Part shown: positions 43,669 to 53,812 of the stretch, one piece after another
How positions within the stretch are numbered: the first letter of the stretch is position 1
Layout: every line of letters begins with the position of its first letter
Assembly (NCBI RefSeq): GCF_900110245.1
Contig: NZ_FOCZ01000002.1
Location: 496,001 to 560,000 of the forward strand
Reading direction: 5' to 3'
From: Niastella yeongjuensis
Lineage (GTDB): Bacteria; Bacteroidota; Bacteroidia; Chitinophagales; Chitinophagaceae
Length of the DNA: 64,000 nt
Notes under the pieces: generated by a model
The model's input: only the letters and a program-made list of their open reading frames with translations
What the model was told of the DNA's origin: nothing
The model's database searches: none
Translations under genes and position numbers: made by a program

Positions 43669-44253
43669 ATGGCTATGAAGAAATATTTATTGACTGCCTG
43701 TTTGTTTGCATTATGTAGTTTAGTGGCTGTGGCTCAGGATAGGGAAGGGGACGAATCTTCGAATGGTGGTGGTGGTGGTTTCGATAAAAGCAAACTGTTC
43801 TTTGGCGGTAATTTGGGTTTGGCCTTTGGCAGTTATTCAACCCTGGTAAATGTATCCCCACAAATAGGTTACCGGTTTAACCGGTATCTGGCAGCTGGCG
43901 CCGGTATCAATTTTCTTTATAGCAGCAACAAGTATGATTATGCTGGTTATAAAGAAGAATATGGTGTTACTGGTTTGAATGTCTTTGGCCGCTTTTACCC
44001 GATTGAATATATTTTCTTACAGGTTCAACCCGAAGCCAACTATACCTGGCTCAAGTATCATTTTTATAATGGCGAGCCTGATGAAAAGCTTCCCAATAAG
44101 ATCGTACCTTCCTTATTAGGTGGCATAGGTGCAGCCATACCTGCTGGCCGGGGATATTTTATTGTAACTGCCAATTACGACCTGCTACAGAATGAGCGCA
44201 GCCCGTATGGTAACAGAGCTTTCTTTAATTTTGGTTACAATTTCGGATTCTAA
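43669..44253 (+). CDS. Small outer-membrane beta-barrel protein
   Basis: A 194-residue exported protein. A signal peptide ([20 protein letters not shown]) is followed by an acidic/Gly-rich linker ([18 protein letters not shown]) and eight or so barrel strands ([23 protein letters not shown] to [10 protein letters not shown], ending in Phe). This is the OmpW/OmpA-like eight-strand barrel type common in Bacteroidota; function unknown. Start is either ATG 43669 or ATG 43675. Confidence 0.8.
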   Translation: MAMKKYLLTACLFALCSLVAVAQDREGDESSNGGGGGFDKSKLFFGGNLGLAFGSYSTLVNVSPQIGYRFNRYLAAGAGINFLYSSNKYDYAGYKEEYGVTGLNVFGRFYPIEYIFLQVQPEANYTWLKYHFYNGEPDEKLPNKIVPSLLGGIGAAIPAGRGYFIVTANYDLLQNERSPYGNRAFFNFGYNFGF

Positions 44254-44262
44254 TTGAAGACA

Positions 44263-44466
44263 GGGCAGAAGGCAGAGGGCAGAGGGCAGAAGGCAGAGGG
44301 CAGAAGGCAGAGGGCAGAAGGAAGAGGGCAGAAGGAAGAAAGCCGTGACGCGGCAGGCGTGAGTCGTGAAAGGGTTCGCGATTATATCGGACTCCTAAAA
44401 GCTCGCGAGCCCACTCACCACTCACCATTCACCACTCACTTGTCAACGTGTCAACTCTGTCAACCG
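44263..44466. repeat. Composite heptad element (GGCAGAA array, core, CTCACCA array)
   Basis: The longest GGCAGAA/GGCAGAG array of the window (about twelve units) starts 10 nt after the barrel gene stop. The core contains GAAAGCCGTGACGCGGC and GCGAGCCCACTCACC. The right array runs CTCACCA, CTCACCA, TTCACCA, CTCACTT, then GTCAAC words. It ends at the stop of the convergent LOG gene. Translated, it gives spurious Gly-Gln-Lys-Ala-Glu repeats. Confidence 0.85.
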
Positions 44467-44467
44467 A

Positions 44468-45007
44468 TCAACCAATCTTATTAAATATCTCAACCGGCGT
44501 ATCACAGAAAATGATACGGTCTTCCGGTAACTCATACAGGAAGCCTTCTTTTTTCAGTTGTTGCAAATGCAGTCGCAGGTGGTTGTAAAAACCATCTGTA
44601 TTCAGGATGTATATTTTCTTATCGTGGATCTTGAGTTGATTCCAGGTAAGCATTTCAAACAATTCGTCGAGGGTGCCAAAGCCGCCGGGTAATATAATGG
44701 CGGCATCGGCCATTTCATACATCATCTTTTTTCGGGTATGCATATCAGGCACTACAAACAGTTCTGTTAAACCGGTATGCTGGGTTTCCCATTCTGTAAG
44801 AATTTTGGGTATTACGCCCATTGCTTTTCCGCCATTGGCCAGAACCGAATCGGCAATTACCCCCATTAATCCGGCTTTACCACCTCCGTATACCATCCGC
44901 AGGTTCAGCAGGGCGATGAGTTTGCCGAGCTCTGTCGTGTGCTTTACGTACATGGGGTTTTGTCCATTCTTTGATCCGCAAAAAACTGCTACCGATTCTA
45001 TTTTCAT
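44468..45007 (-). CDS. LOG-family (TIGR00730) nucleoside 5'-monophosphate phosphoribohydrolase
   Basis: A Rossmann-fold protein of the family once called lysine decarboxylase-like. The signature PGGFGTLDELFEMLTWNQL and the upstream GGGKAGLMGVIAD are intact. Members hydrolyse cytokinin riboside monophosphates or AMP-like substrates. The start chosen is MKIESVAVFCGS (45007), the usual N-terminus; Met codons 8 and 29 residues upstream are less likely. Confidence 0.9.
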   Translation of the reverse strand: MKIESVAVFCGSKNGQNPMYVKHTTELGKLIALLNLRMVYGGGKAGLMGVIADSVLANGGKAMGVIPKILTEWETQHTGLTELFVVPDMHTRKKMMYEMADAAIILPGGFGTLDELFEMLTWNQLKIHDKKIYILNTDGFYNHLRLHLQQLKKEGFLYELPEDRIIFCDTPVEIFNKIG

Positions 45008-45270
45008 ATAGGCTGTTTTAATTACAGACATATTGTTAAAAAAATGCCTGTCAGTAGCTAAGATAAATGGATTATCAGCAATAGTAAAACACATTTTTAT
45101 TACCTTCAGACCCTAAGTTTGAATAAGGGGGAGCGCGGTAACAGTGAGCAGAATTTAAAGTAAGAATAATCTGATGAATGCAGGCCAGGCAGCGCAAACC
45201 AACTTCTATTCAGGCTTTTAGCCCAAAGAACTTATCCGACTTTAACGAACCGTTTAATCATCTTTAAATT

Positions 45271-46812
45271 ATGTCTGCATCCCTGTTGTTCTCTTTTGTG
45301 ATCGGTTATTTTCTTTTGTTGCTGGTTGTTGCGTGGGTTACTTCCCGCAATTCGAACAACGATTCTTTCTTTATAGGTAACCGCAATTCAAACTGGATGC
45401 TGGTGGCCTTTGGAATGGTGGGCACATCGCTGAGTGGTGTTACGTTTGTATCGGTGCCTGGTACGGTGGGTGATTTTGCCGGCAATGTACATAAGGGATT
45501 TGCTTATTTCCAGGTGGTGATCGGTTACTTCATTGGATACCTGGTAGTGGCTTTTGTGTTGTTGCCGCTGTATTACAAAATGAACCTTACCTCCATTTAT
45601 AATTACCTGCAAAAGCGCTTCGGTACCATTGCCTATAAAACGGGGGCTTTATTCTTTATTATTTCCCGCACGGTAGGCGCTACTGCACGCCTGTTCCTGG
45701 TGATCTTTGTACTACAGGAATTTATTTTGAAAAACTTTGGTGTTCCCTTTGTTGTTACCGCGCTTATCATATTAGTGATGATTTTGCTGTATACATTTGA
45801 AGGCGGAGTAAAAACCATTGTATACACCGATACATTGCAAACCACCCTGATGCTGGTAGGACTGGTGGCTACCGTGGTATTTATTTTAAATAATCTGCAT
45901 ATTTCGGTAGGCGATGCCATGCGAACACTGACGGAGAAAGGCTACACAACTATTTTCAATACCGATCCCAAAAGTGGTGGGTTCTTTCTAAAACAGATCA
46001 TTGGCGGAGCTTTTATTACCATCTCAATGTTTGGGCTCGATCAGGAAATGATGCAGAAAAATATCAGTGTAAAAAACCTGAAAGATTCCCAGAAAAATAT
46101 GATCACCTTTAACCTGGTGAGCGCCGGGGTTAACTTTTTGTTCCTGTTGCTGGGCGGTTTGTTGTACCTGTATGCATTGAACCATGGAGCAGAATATGCC
46201 CAGGCCACAAATGCAGCAGGCGCTACCACCCATCAATTTATGGTCAATAATCAAAATGTAATGGGTGATGCCCTGTTTCCTACCATGGCTTTGCAAATGA
46301 TGCCGCAGGCGATCTCCATCATCTTCATTATTGCGCTGATCAGCGCCCTGTTTCCCAGTGCAGATGGTGCCCTTACCGCATTGACCTCATCCTTTTGTAT
46401 AGATATCCTGGGGCTGAAACGCCGCACGGACCTGACTGAAAAACAACAAAAGAAATTACGATTAACGGTGCATCTTAGTTTTACCGTGATCTTCCTTGTT
46501 TGTATTATGATTTTTTACACGATAGGAAGTCGTAGTATCATCGATAAAATACTTGATCTGGCCGGGTATACTTACGGCCCGCTGCTGGGGCTTTTCGCAT
46601 TCGGTATTCTGAGTAAAAGATCATTGCCACAAACAATTGCTATCACCATCATTTGTTTGGTCGCACCGGTTTTGTGTTATTTCATCAAACAATATTCAGT
46701 ACAGATCTTCGGTGGCTACCAGGTAGGGATTGAGTTGCTTATTATAAATGGACTCCTGACCTATCTTGGTTTATTAAGCATTTCAAAAAAAGCCGAAGCC
46801 CTGCAACAATAA
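45271..46812 (+). CDS. Sodium:solute symporter (SSS family)
   Basis: A 513-residue transporter with about 13 membrane helices. An early WVTSRNSNNDSFFIGNRNSNWMLVAFGMVGTSLSGVTFVSVPG is typical of SSS proteins, and GGAFITISMFGLDQEMMQKNISVKNLKDSQKNM matches the conserved region that includes a sodium-site helix. The substrate is unknown; sialic acid, sugars or myo-inositol are common for relatives. It is monocistronic, with a terminator after it. Confidence 0.92.
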   Translation: MSASLLFSFVIGYFLLLLVVAWVTSRNSNNDSFFIGNRNSNWMLVAFGMVGTSLSGVTFVSVPGTVGDFAGNVHKGFAYFQVVIGYFIGYLVVAFVLLPLYYKMNLTSIYNYLQKRFGTIAYKTGALFFIISRTVGATARLFLVIFVLQEFILKNFGVPFVVTALIILVMILLYTFEGGVKTIVYTDTLQTTLMLVGLVATVVFILNNLHISVGDAMRTLTEKGYTTIFNTDPKSGGFFLKQIIGGAFITISMFGLDQEMMQKNISVKNLKDSQKNMITFNLVSAGVNFLFLLLGGLLYLYALNHGAEYAQATNAAGATTHQFMVNNQNVMGDALFPTMALQMMPQAISIIFIIALISALFPSADGALTALTSSFCIDILGLKRRTDLTEKQQKKLRLTVHLSFTVIFLVCIMIFYTIGSRSIIDKILDLAGYTYGPLLGLFAFGILSKRSLPQTIAITIICLVAPVLCYFIKQYSVQIFGGYQVGIELLIINGLLTYLGLLSISKKAEALQQ

Positions 46813-46835
46813 AAGTTTTTAGCTGTTAAAAAGAG

Positions 46836-46867
46836 AATGCCTTCCGATGTACCGGGAGGCATTTTAT
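46836..46867 (+). terminator. Terminator of the symporter gene
   Basis: A 10-bp stem AATGCCTTCC / GGGAGGCATT (one G-T pair), an 8-nt loop and TTATT after it. Confidence 0.8.
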
Positions 46868-47113
46868 TATGATTACACTTATGTATTCAAAAAAATGAAC
46901 AGCTTATAAACTAAAATATAAAATAGCTCGTTTAATACCTACCATTACAATTACCGCTATACATTAAACGAAGAAAGTTACATAGTGCGATACAAACCAT
47001 CCTTGAATAGCATAATAACATTACCCAAATAATATTTACGATAGCTGGAGTGTTTAGTCTGAGGTCGGGAGGCCATTTTTTGAAGGTGAATGGATTTTTA
47101 CTCCCGACCGAGG

Positions 47114-47244
47114 GCTAAGCAATACGAATGCAGCTGTAAGCTTCAGGCTGTAAGCTATAAGCGATACACCGCGTCGCGGCTTTCTGCCATCTGCCATCTG
47201 CCTTCTGCCTTCTGCCTTCTGCCTTCTGCCTTCTGCCTTCTGCC
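47114..47244. repeat. Composite heptad element before the O-methyltransferase gene
   Basis: The left units AGCTGTA, AGCTTCA, GGCTGTA, AGCTATA, AGCGATA (7-nt period) precede a core CACCGCGTCGCGG. Then comes a right array of about nine CTGCCTT units (two CTGCCAT). The core word is shared with the 41.5-kb element. The array ends 32 nt before the next gene's start; the rest of the 46868-47276 gap is AT-rich with no gene. Confidence 0.82.
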
Positions 47245-47276
47245 ACCCCATTGCCTTTCTCCCCATTCCCTTATTT

Positions 47277-47933
47277 TTGCCCAAAAATCACCATTTGGAT
47301 ATCATCGATCCGCTCGCAGAAGCGTATGCAAGTCAGTTCACCTCTCCGGATGAGGCACTTTTGCAGGAGATAGCCACCACCACACAGGCGATGCATTCCC
47401 ATGCGCATATGTTGAGCGGGCATGTACAGGGAAAATTTCTGGAAATGATCAGTTGCCTGTTACAGCCCCGGCGTATCCTGGAAATAGGCACTTTTACCGG
47501 TTACAGTGCACTTTGCCTTGCAAAAGGGTTGTTAAAAGACGGGAAATTACATACAATTGAGCTCCGGGAACAGGACGCCTCTGTAGCTCAGGCAAATTTC
47601 AATAGGTCAATTGACGCGGGAAAGATAATTTTGCATATCGGGAATGCGTTAACCATTATCCCTCAGTTACAGGAAACCTGGGATCTGGTATTTATTGACG
47701 CAGATAAGGTAAGTTATACCCAATATTATCAATTGGTATTACCATTGGTGCGGCCGGGGGGCGTTATCATTGCCGATAACGTACTTTTTCATGGTCAGGT
47801 ACTGCAGCAACCGGTATCTGGCAAAAATGCAAAAGCCATTCAGGCTTTCAATGAATATGTGCTGCAGGATGCTCAGGTAGACAAGGTGTTGCTAACCATC
47901 CGGGATGGATTATTAATGATTCGAAAAAAATAA
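47277..47933 (+). CDS. SAM-dependent O-methyltransferase (class I)
   Basis: A 218-residue catechol-type O-methyltransferase. Motif I is ILEIGTFTGYSALCLA; the metal and substrate region shows LVFIDADKVSYTQYYQLVLPLVRPGGVIIADNVLFHG, ending with LLTIRDGLLMIRKK. No ATG precedes the conserved N-terminus (DIIDPLAEAYASQFTSPDEALL), so translation must start at TTG 47277 or TTG 47295. The target molecule is unknown. Confidence 0.88.
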   Translation: MPKNHHLDIIDPLAEAYASQFTSPDEALLQEIATTTQAMHSHAHMLSGHVQGKFLEMISCLLQPRRILEIGTFTGYSALCLAKGLLKDGKLHTIELREQDASVAQANFNRSIDAGKIILHIGNALTIIPQLQETWDLVFIDADKVSYTQYYQLVLPLVRPGGVIIADNVLFHGQVLQQPVSGKNAKAIQAFNEYVLQDAQVDKVLLTIRDGLLMIRKK

Positions 47934-47945
47934 AACAGGATACCG

Positions 47946-49169
47946 TTGAAACGTTTACTGGTTGTAACAGCTTTTTTCGCAGTAAAGCACCTGCAGGCAC
48001 AGCGCAATAGCGATGTGGTTGATTATGTAAATACTTATAAAGAAATTGCCATTCGCGAAGAACAACGGAGTGGCGTGCCTGCGGCCATTACCCTGGCGCA
48101 GGGGATACATGAAAGTATGGCCGGCAAAAGCGATCTGGTACTTAAATCGAACAACCACTTCGGTATAAAATGCCAGGCCACCTGGAAAGGCGAGAAAGTG
48201 TATCATGATGACGATGCCCGTGGCGAATGTTTCAGAAAATATGATAAACCTGAACAATCGTATATCGATCATTCCGATTTCTTAAAGAATGGTACCCGCT
48301 ACGCCTTTTTGTTTCAGTTGGACCCCACGAATTACAGCGATTGGGCAAACGGATTGAAAAAAGCCGGTTATGCTACCAATCCCAAGTACCCGCAGATCCT
48401 GATCAAATACATAGAAGATTACAACCTGCAACAATACACGCTCATTGCCATGGGTAAAATATCGCCCAATGATGAAGTGCTGGCAGGTGGTGGCAAACCA
48501 GTGAATATTGGTACCGGTGTAGTGATACAGGTACCCGTTGGCCCCAAACCGGTGGTTGAATACCCCATCGGTGAATTCAAGATCAACAGGACCAAGGTGA
48601 TCTTTGCCAAAGCTGGAACTTCCTTACTGGGTATTGCCAAACAATTCGACGTTTCGTTAAGACACCTGCTGGATTTTAATGAATTTAGTGAAGATGAAGA
48701 CGATGTGTTGGCACAGGACCAATTAGTGTTTGTTCAACGTAAACGCAGGGAAGGGCCCCAGGAATTTCACATCGTGTTGCCGGGTGAAACGTTGTACGAT
48801 ATCAGTCAGTCAGAAGGTATCCGCCTTGAAAACCTGATCAATTTGAACCGTTTGCAGGATCAGGGAGAGCCGGCTATAGGAGAGAAATTGTATTTGCAGG
48901 ACAAAGCACCGGAAATGCCTAAACTGGCAAAGGATGTAGTGTATGTAGCGCCAACACCTGTTCCGCCGGTGGTGGTTCCAACACCTACCCAGATCACACC
49001 CGCTAATTCATCGGCGACAGCCGGCACTATTCACATAGTATCGGAAAAAGAAACTTTGTTTAGTATTGCGAAAAAATATAGTATTACAGTAGAACAACTT
49101 AAAGAGTGGAATAAACTGGCTGGTAATGAACTGAAGGTTGGACAGGAACTGGTTATTTACAAAAACTGA
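47946..49169 (+). CDS. Exported GH73 glucosaminidase with LysM repeats
   Basis: A peptidoglycan hydrolase of 407 residues starting with TTG (47946). After the signal peptide (ending HLQAQ), residues about 25-165 are a glucosaminidase-like domain with LAQGIHESMAGKSDLVLKSNNHFGIKC, which includes the catalytic Glu. Three LysM-type modules follow: a weak one near 225-260, then EFHIVLPGETLYDISQSEGIRLENLINLN and IHIVSEKETLFSIAKKYSITVEQLKEWN. It lies 12 nt after the methyltransferase gene and 3 nt before hpt, so the three form an operon. Confidence 0.9.
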   Translation: MKRLLVVTAFFAVKHLQAQRNSDVVDYVNTYKEIAIREEQRSGVPAAITLAQGIHESMAGKSDLVLKSNNHFGIKCQATWKGEKVYHDDDARGECFRKYDKPEQSYIDHSDFLKNGTRYAFLFQLDPTNYSDWANGLKKAGYATNPKYPQILIKYIEDYNLQQYTLIAMGKISPNDEVLAGGGKPVNIGTGVVIQVPVGPKPVVEYPIGEFKINRTKVIFAKAGTSLLGIAKQFDVSLRHLLDFNEFSEDEDDVLAQDQLVFVQRKRREGPQEFHIVLPGETLYDISQSEGIRLENLINLNRLQDQGEPAIGEKLYLQDKAPEMPKLAKDVVYVAPTPVPPVVVPTPTQITPANSSATAGTIHIVSEKETLFSIAKKYSITVEQLKEWNKLAGNELKVGQELVIYKN

Positions 49170-49172
49170 TTT

Positions 49173-49709
49173 ATGGGTGATATTCGCGTACACGACAAAC
49201 AATTTGAACCGTACATTAATGCATCAACGATCGCTGGCCGGATAAAAGAAATTGCCGGCGAACTGAATAAGGAATACAGTGACAAAAAGCCATTGTTCAT
49301 TGCAATTTTGAATGGCTCATTTATGTTTGCGTCCGATCTGTTCAAGGAGCTTGCCATCGATGCTGAGATCTGTTTTATAAAACTGGCCTCTTATAAGGGA
49401 ACAAAATCAACCGGTCATGTATTAACAGCTATTGGCCTCGATATGGACCTGTTTGGCCGGGATGTGGTTATAGTAGAAGACATTGTTGACACCGGCAAAA
49501 CACTCAGCGAATTTTTGCCCCAGTTACACCACCAGCAACCTGCCTCGTTAAAAATTGTAGCGCTGCTGCACAAACCCGAAGCAACGGTATTTCCCATTAC
49601 CATCGATTACCTTGGTTTTTCCATCCCGAACAAATTTGTAGTCGGGTATGGCCTTGATTATGACGGATTAGGTAGAAACATTCCGGAAATCTTCAAGCTG
49701 ATTGAATAG
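49173..49709 (+). CDS. hpt: Hypoxanthine phosphoribosyltransferase
   Basis: A purine-salvage enzyme of 178 residues that makes IMP or GMP from the free base and PRPP. The PRPP motif is VVIVEDIVDTGKTL and the N-terminal loop is LFIAILNGSFMFASDL; the C-terminal FVVGYGLDYDGLGRNIPEIF is diagnostic. It follows the GH73 gene with a 3-nt gap. Confidence 0.95.
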   Translation: MGDIRVHDKQFEPYINASTIAGRIKEIAGELNKEYSDKKPLFIAILNGSFMFASDLFKELAIDAEICFIKLASYKGTKSTGHVLTAIGLDMDLFGRDVVIVEDIVDTGKTLSEFLPQLHHQQPASLKIVALLHKPEATVFPITIDYLGFSIPNKFVVGYGLDYDGLGRNIPEIFKLIE

Positions 49710-49787
49710 GAGTTGATATGGTATTAAGTGTCATCTGTTAACGGCAGCGTTCGTTAACCGGTTAGCTGCGTAATCTGCATCAACATA

Positions 49788-51545
49788 TTGAAACATGCGT
49801 ATGCCATATTAACCTCATTCCTGTTTATGATCACTGCCCATGCGCAGTATTATTTACGAGGTGAGGTCAGGGACGAAAAGAATAATCTTCTGTCGAACGC
49901 ACGTATTTTGCTTCACTCAACCGGTTATGTGTACTCCTCGGGAAGCAGCGGCTCATTCGGGATTATGACCACCAAACACATTGACTCCGTTACCATTTCC
50001 CTCGACGGTTATCAATCGCTCTCCATAAAACTCGAAACCGCTAAGTTTCATTCCCTGGTTTTAAAAACATTAGTTACTTCGGCCAACCTGCAAAAGAACC
50101 GGCTGCTTTCTTTTACCCGCAATTTAAAACCCGGTGAACGCCGTAACTGGACGGTAGGCACCGAAACGTACAATTCATTGCTGGAAAATGATTTTGTACA
50201 GGCCGATAAATATCCTGAAACCGGGTTTGCCATCAATACCGACAAAGCATCGTACAGCAATGTGCGTCGCTTTTTGAATATGAACACCACGGTTCCGCCC
50301 GATGCGGTGCGTACCGAAGAAATGCTGAACTATTTCAATTTTAAATACATTCCGCCGCCGACCGATAGCGTATTCGGATTTAACTCATATGTATCGGAAT
50401 GCCCCTGGAACAAAACAAACCAGTTACTCACGCTGCAGATCTCGGCTCGTAAACTGGACCCTGAAAAAATACCCCCCAGCAACCTGGTTTTTTTGATAGA
50501 TGTTTCAGGTTCCATGGATATGCCTAACCGCCTGCCGTTGTTGAAATCGGCCTTTACTTTACTGGTGAATAACCTGCGCGATAAGGATACCATTTCCATT
50601 GTGGTGTATGGCAGCACCATTGGCGTATGGCTGCAACCCACTTCGGGCAAGGAGAAAGAGAAGATCCGGAAATCGATCGAAGAGCTATACCCGGGCGGAT
50701 CAACCCCGGGTGAGTCAGGCATCAGAACAGCCTATAACCTGGCCAAGAGTCAGTTCATAAAGGGCGGCAATAACCGCGTTATTCTGGCTACAGACGGTGA
50801 TTTTAATGTGGGCCAAACAAGCGACGATGAACTGGAGAAACTGATCACCCTGCACCAGCAATCGGGGATTTATTTAACCTGTTTGGGGGTGGGTATGGGT
50901 AATTATAAGGATTCGAAACTGGAAGTGCTGGCAAAAAAAGGAAACGGAAATTTCGCCTACCTGGATAATGAGCGCGAAGCCGAAAAAGTGTTGGTGAAGG
51001 AATTGACCCAAACACTGTACAGTGTAGCCGATAATGCCTTTTTGAATATTGAATTCAATGCCGGGCTGGTTAAACAATACCGGTTAATTGGTTTTGATAA
51101 CAAATGGAAAGCGCTGGTGGATTCTGTCAGTGAGCTGGATGGGGGCGAAGTAGGTTCGGGCCACTCGGTGATTGCCTTGTTTGAAATAGAACCGGTTTTT
51201 GCTGCCGGGCAACCTGTAACCAACCAGGGCAACCTGGCAAAAATAAACGTGCGGTATAAACAGCCCAACGACACACTTCAGCGTTATACTACCTATCGCT
51301 GTCCGTATAACGTATCCTCTTTTGCCAGTCTGCCGCCTACCTGCCGGTTTGCATCATCGGTAGCTATGTTTGCCGCCCTGCTGAAAGATTCAAAGTATGC
51401 GCAGAAGTATAGCTGGGGCGAAGTAATAAAGCTGGCTACCGATTCGGAAGATGCGCAGGATGCCGTGCAGCAGGAGTTTATTACCATTATTGAAAGGGCG
51501 AAAAAGGTATATGGGCGGGAACGAAAACGGAAGAAACAACTATAA
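49788..51545 (+). CDS. Exported von Willebrand factor A protein (YfbK-like)
   Basis: A 585-residue exported protein; TTG 49788 is the likely start because a signal peptide (LTSFLFMITAHAQ) follows at once. An N-terminal carboxypeptidase-regulatory-like beta domain (about 20-90) comes first, then the YfbK-type region with LNMNTTVPPDAVRTEEMLNYF. The vWA domain (about 225-400) has an intact metal site DVSGSMD. The C-terminal DUF3520-like domain ends in a basic tail (KKVYGRERKRKKQL). Likely cell-envelope; role unknown. Confidence 0.9.
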   Translation: MKHAYAILTSFLFMITAHAQYYLRGEVRDEKNNLLSNARILLHSTGYVYSSGSSGSFGIMTTKHIDSVTISLDGYQSLSIKLETAKFHSLVLKTLVTSANLQKNRLLSFTRNLKPGERRNWTVGTETYNSLLENDFVQADKYPETGFAINTDKASYSNVRRFLNMNTTVPPDAVRTEEMLNYFNFKYIPPPTDSVFGFNSYVSECPWNKTNQLLTLQISARKLDPEKIPPSNLVFLIDVSGSMDMPNRLPLLKSAFTLLVNNLRDKDTISIVVYGSTIGVWLQPTSGKEKEKIRKSIEELYPGGSTPGESGIRTAYNLAKSQFIKGGNNRVILATDGDFNVGQTSDDELEKLITLHQQSGIYLTCLGVGMGNYKDSKLEVLAKKGNGNFAYLDNEREAEKVLVKELTQTLYSVADNAFLNIEFNAGLVKQYRLIGFDNKWKALVDSVSELDGGEVGSGHSVIALFEIEPVFAAGQPVTNQGNLAKINVRYKQPNDTLQRYTTYRCPYNVSSFASLPPTCRFASSVAMFAALLKDSKYAQKYSWGEVIKLATDSEDAQDAVQQEFITIIERAKKVYGRERKRKKQL

Positions 51546-51553
51546 AAATAAAA

Positions 51554-51585
51554 AACGCGGAACACCAGCATGAGCATTCCGCGTT
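51554..51585. terminator. Terminator between the vWA and dnaJ genes
   Basis: A 9-bp perfect stem AACGCGGAA / TTCCGCGTT, with an A-run before it, between convergent genes. Confidence 0.65.
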
Positions 51586-51604
51586 GAATAATATAAGTTG
51601 AAAG

Positions 51605-52771
51605 TTACGAGAACATTTCTCTCACTTTATCAAAAAAGCTTTTATCAGACTTTTCAGGTTGTGGTTTGAAGTTGGGTGAGCTGTTCATTTTCTCCAGCTG
51701 TGCCTTTTCTTCTGCCGACAGGTTTTGCGGTGTCCACACATTCACATAGATCAGTTGATCACCTTTTTCGTAAGAGTTCACACCAGGGAATCCTTTGCCT
51801 TTGAGGCGGAAGATCTTTCCGCTTTGAGTGCCGGCAGGGATTTTGATCCGCGCCTTGCCATCGATGGTAGGCACTTCAACAGAAGTACCAAAGCAGGCAT
51901 CAGGGAAAGTGATGTGGAGTTCGTAGGCCACATTCAGGCCATCCCGGTGCAGGTCTTTATGTTGTTCTTCTTCAATTAAAACGATCAGGTCACCGGGAGG
52001 GCCGCCACGTTCACCGGCATTACCCCGGCCGCCCAGGCTCAGCTGCATGCCTTCGCCAACACCGGCAGGAATATCGAGGGTAACGGTTTCTTCCCCATAC
52101 ACCCTTCCTTCGCCTTTACAGCTGCCGCATTTAGCGGTGATGGTAGTTCCTTCACCATTACATTGCGGACAGGTAGTTACGGTTTGCATTTGACCGAGGA
52201 AGGTATTGGAAACCCGGCGAACCTGTCCACTGCCACCGCAGGTGCCACAGGTTTGAACGCTGCCTTTATCTTTTGCACCACTGCCCTGACAAGTGCTGCA
52301 GGGTACGTGTTTTTTTACTTTTACCTGTTTGGTAACGCCTTTGGCTATCTCCTCATACGTCAACTTGATCTTTATACGCAGGTTGCTGCCGCGAACGCCC
52401 CGCATGCGCTGGCCACCTCTTCTTCCGCCGCCACCGCCGCCGCCAAAGAAGCTTCCGAAGATATCATCACCGAAGATATCGCCAAACTGGCTGAAGATAT
52501 CTTCCATATTACCCTGGCCACCACCATAGCCGCCACGGCCATTACCTTGTACCCCGGCATGCCCAAAACGATCGTATTGGGCGCGTTTGTCGGCATCACT
52601 CAGCACTTCATAGGCTTCGGCAGCCTCTTTGAATTTATCTTCGGCTGCTTTATCACCAGGGTTACGGTCAGGGTGAAACTGCATGGCTACCTTGCGGTAA
52701 GCCTTTTTAAGTTCATCCTGCGATGCACCTTTGGAAACCCCTAATATTTCGTAATAATCTCTTTTCGACAT
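51605..52771 (-). CDS. dnaJ: Chaperone DnaJ
   Basis: A 388-residue Hsp40 co-chaperone of DnaK. The J domain (1-70) has HPD in [12 protein letters not shown] Gly-rich region ([11 protein letters not shown], then [11 protein letters not shown]) follows, then four zinc-binding CxxCxGxG repeats ([32 protein letters not shown]) and the C-terminal substrate domains. It is transcribed after grpE with a 17-nt gap. Confidence 0.97.
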   Translation of the reverse strand: MSKRDYYEILGVSKGASQDELKKAYRKVAMQFHPDRNPGDKAAEDKFKEAAEAYEVLSDADKRAQYDRFGHAGVQGNGRGGYGGGQGNMEDIFSQFGDIFGDDIFGSFFGGGGGGGRRGGQRMRGVRGSNLRIKIKLTYEEIAKGVTKQVKVKKHVPCSTCQGSGAKDKGSVQTCGTCGGSGQVRRVSNTFLGQMQTVTTCPQCNGEGTTITAKCGSCKGEGRVYGEETVTLDIPAGVGEGMQLSLGGRGNAGERGGPPGDLIVLIEEEQHKDLHRDGLNVAYELHITFPDACFGTSVEVPTIDGKARIKIPAGTQSGKIFRLKGKGFPGVNSYEKGDQLIYVNVWTPQNLSAEEKAQLEKMNSSPNFKPQPEKSDKSFFDKVREMFS

Positions 52772-52788
52772 TATATTGATTTGAAAAT

Positions 52789-53355
52789 TTATTTCCCAAC
52801 TACGACTTTGGCGAAGCGGATAATTTTATCATTCATATAGTAACCTTTCTGCACTTCATCGACCACCTTGCCTTTCATAGCCGGAGTAGGGGCAGGAATT
52901 TCCGTGATAGCCTCGTGTTGGTCTGGATTGAAATCGGTGCCAATGGTTTGCATGGGTTTTACGCCCTTGCTTTGGAGTGTACTTCTTAACTTATTAAATA
53001 CCAATTGAATGCCTTCTTTTACCTGGGTATCATTACTGTTCTGTAATTGTTTTTCGGCGCGGTCGCAATCATCCAGCACATCCAGCAGGGAAGTGATCAC
53101 CTCTTTACCGGCTGTGTTTATCATTTCTATCCGTTCCTTGGCAGTACGGCGTCTGAAGTTTTCAAACTCAGCCGCCTGACGCAGGTATTTGTCTTTCAGC
53201 TCGGCAATTTCTGCCTGTAGCTTGCCCACCTCATCTTCACTGGCCACTGGTTCATTCAAATGCGAAGTGCCGCTGATGCTTTCGTCGGTGTTAATATCCA
53301 TTCCGGCATTGGTCCCGTTTTCACGGTTCACTGTGTTTTTTTCATTATCTGCCAT
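52789..53355 (-). CDS. grpE: Nucleotide exchange factor GrpE
   Basis: A 188-residue nucleotide exchange factor for DnaK. A low-complexity acidic N-terminus precedes a long helix ([31 protein letters not shown]), and the C-terminal beta-wing contains [13 protein letters not shown] and [18 protein letters not shown]. Paired with dnaJ as in many Bacteroidota. Confidence 0.96.
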   Translation of the reverse strand: MADNEKNTVNRENGTNAGMDINTDESISGTSHLNEPVASEDEVGKLQAEIAELKDKYLRQAAEFENFRRRTAKERIEMINTAGKEVITSLLDVLDDCDRAEKQLQNSNDTQVKEGIQLVFNKLRSTLQSKGVKPMQTIGTDFNPDQHEAITEIPAPTPAMKGKVVDEVQKGYYMNDKIIRFAKVVVGK

Positions 53356-53631
53356 AACTAGTGCTTACGTGTTTTATTCACTTTTCAAAAACTGCAATAT
53401 TGACGGTCAAAACCGCTTCCAAACAGGGTCGGAACCGGTCTTTTCTGCGTCAGGGGTGACGCTGCCCTTAGGGCGGCGCTAAAAATACCAATTTTCACTG
53501 GCAATGCTATATCTGTCAATTATTTTGCCAGTAGGCGCCGGGGAGTCAAATTGTCTTATTTACGGCCTTTTGAAGGTAAAATGGACATTCGTCCCAGACC
53601 CTGCCCGGGCGGGTGCAAAGGTAAGCAAAAG

Positions 53632-53812
53632 AGACAGAGGGCAGAAAGACCGCGACCGCGAGCCATCCGAAAAAGGGACCTAATAACTCAATAACCTAAA
53701 AACATAATAACCCGAAACCCGGAACGCTGAACCCGGAACAAAGAACTTAGAATAAATAACATATAACTCAATAACATAATAACCTAAAAACTTAAGAACC
53801 CGGAACGATACA
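53632..53812. repeat. Composite heptad element with AACTCAATAACC-type array
   Basis: A short GGCAGAAAG array and a core GACCGCGACCGCGAG are followed by over 100 bp of A-rich units with a 7-nt period (CTCAATA, ACCTAAA, then ACCCGAA, ACCCGGA and similar). The words ACTCAATAACCTA also appear, inverted, in the 22.9-kb element. No gene lies in it. Confidence 0.75.

Noticed and set aside
44254..44484. ORF translating to Gly-Gln-Lys-Ala-Glu-Gly-Arg repeats
   Set aside because: It is the translation of the GGCAGAA heptad array and its core; the period of 7 nt gives a 7-residue pattern in every frame. No start context and the opposite frames are equally open.
47054..47284. Minus-strand ORF with Lys-Ala-Glu-Gly-Arg-Arg repeats and its plus-strand mirror
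   Set aside because: Same cause: heptad array near 47.2 kb read in both directions.
52163..52744. 193-codon plus-strand ORF inside dnaJ
   Set aside because: It is antisense to a certain dnaJ gene; the length comes from GC-rich Gly codons of the chaperone.
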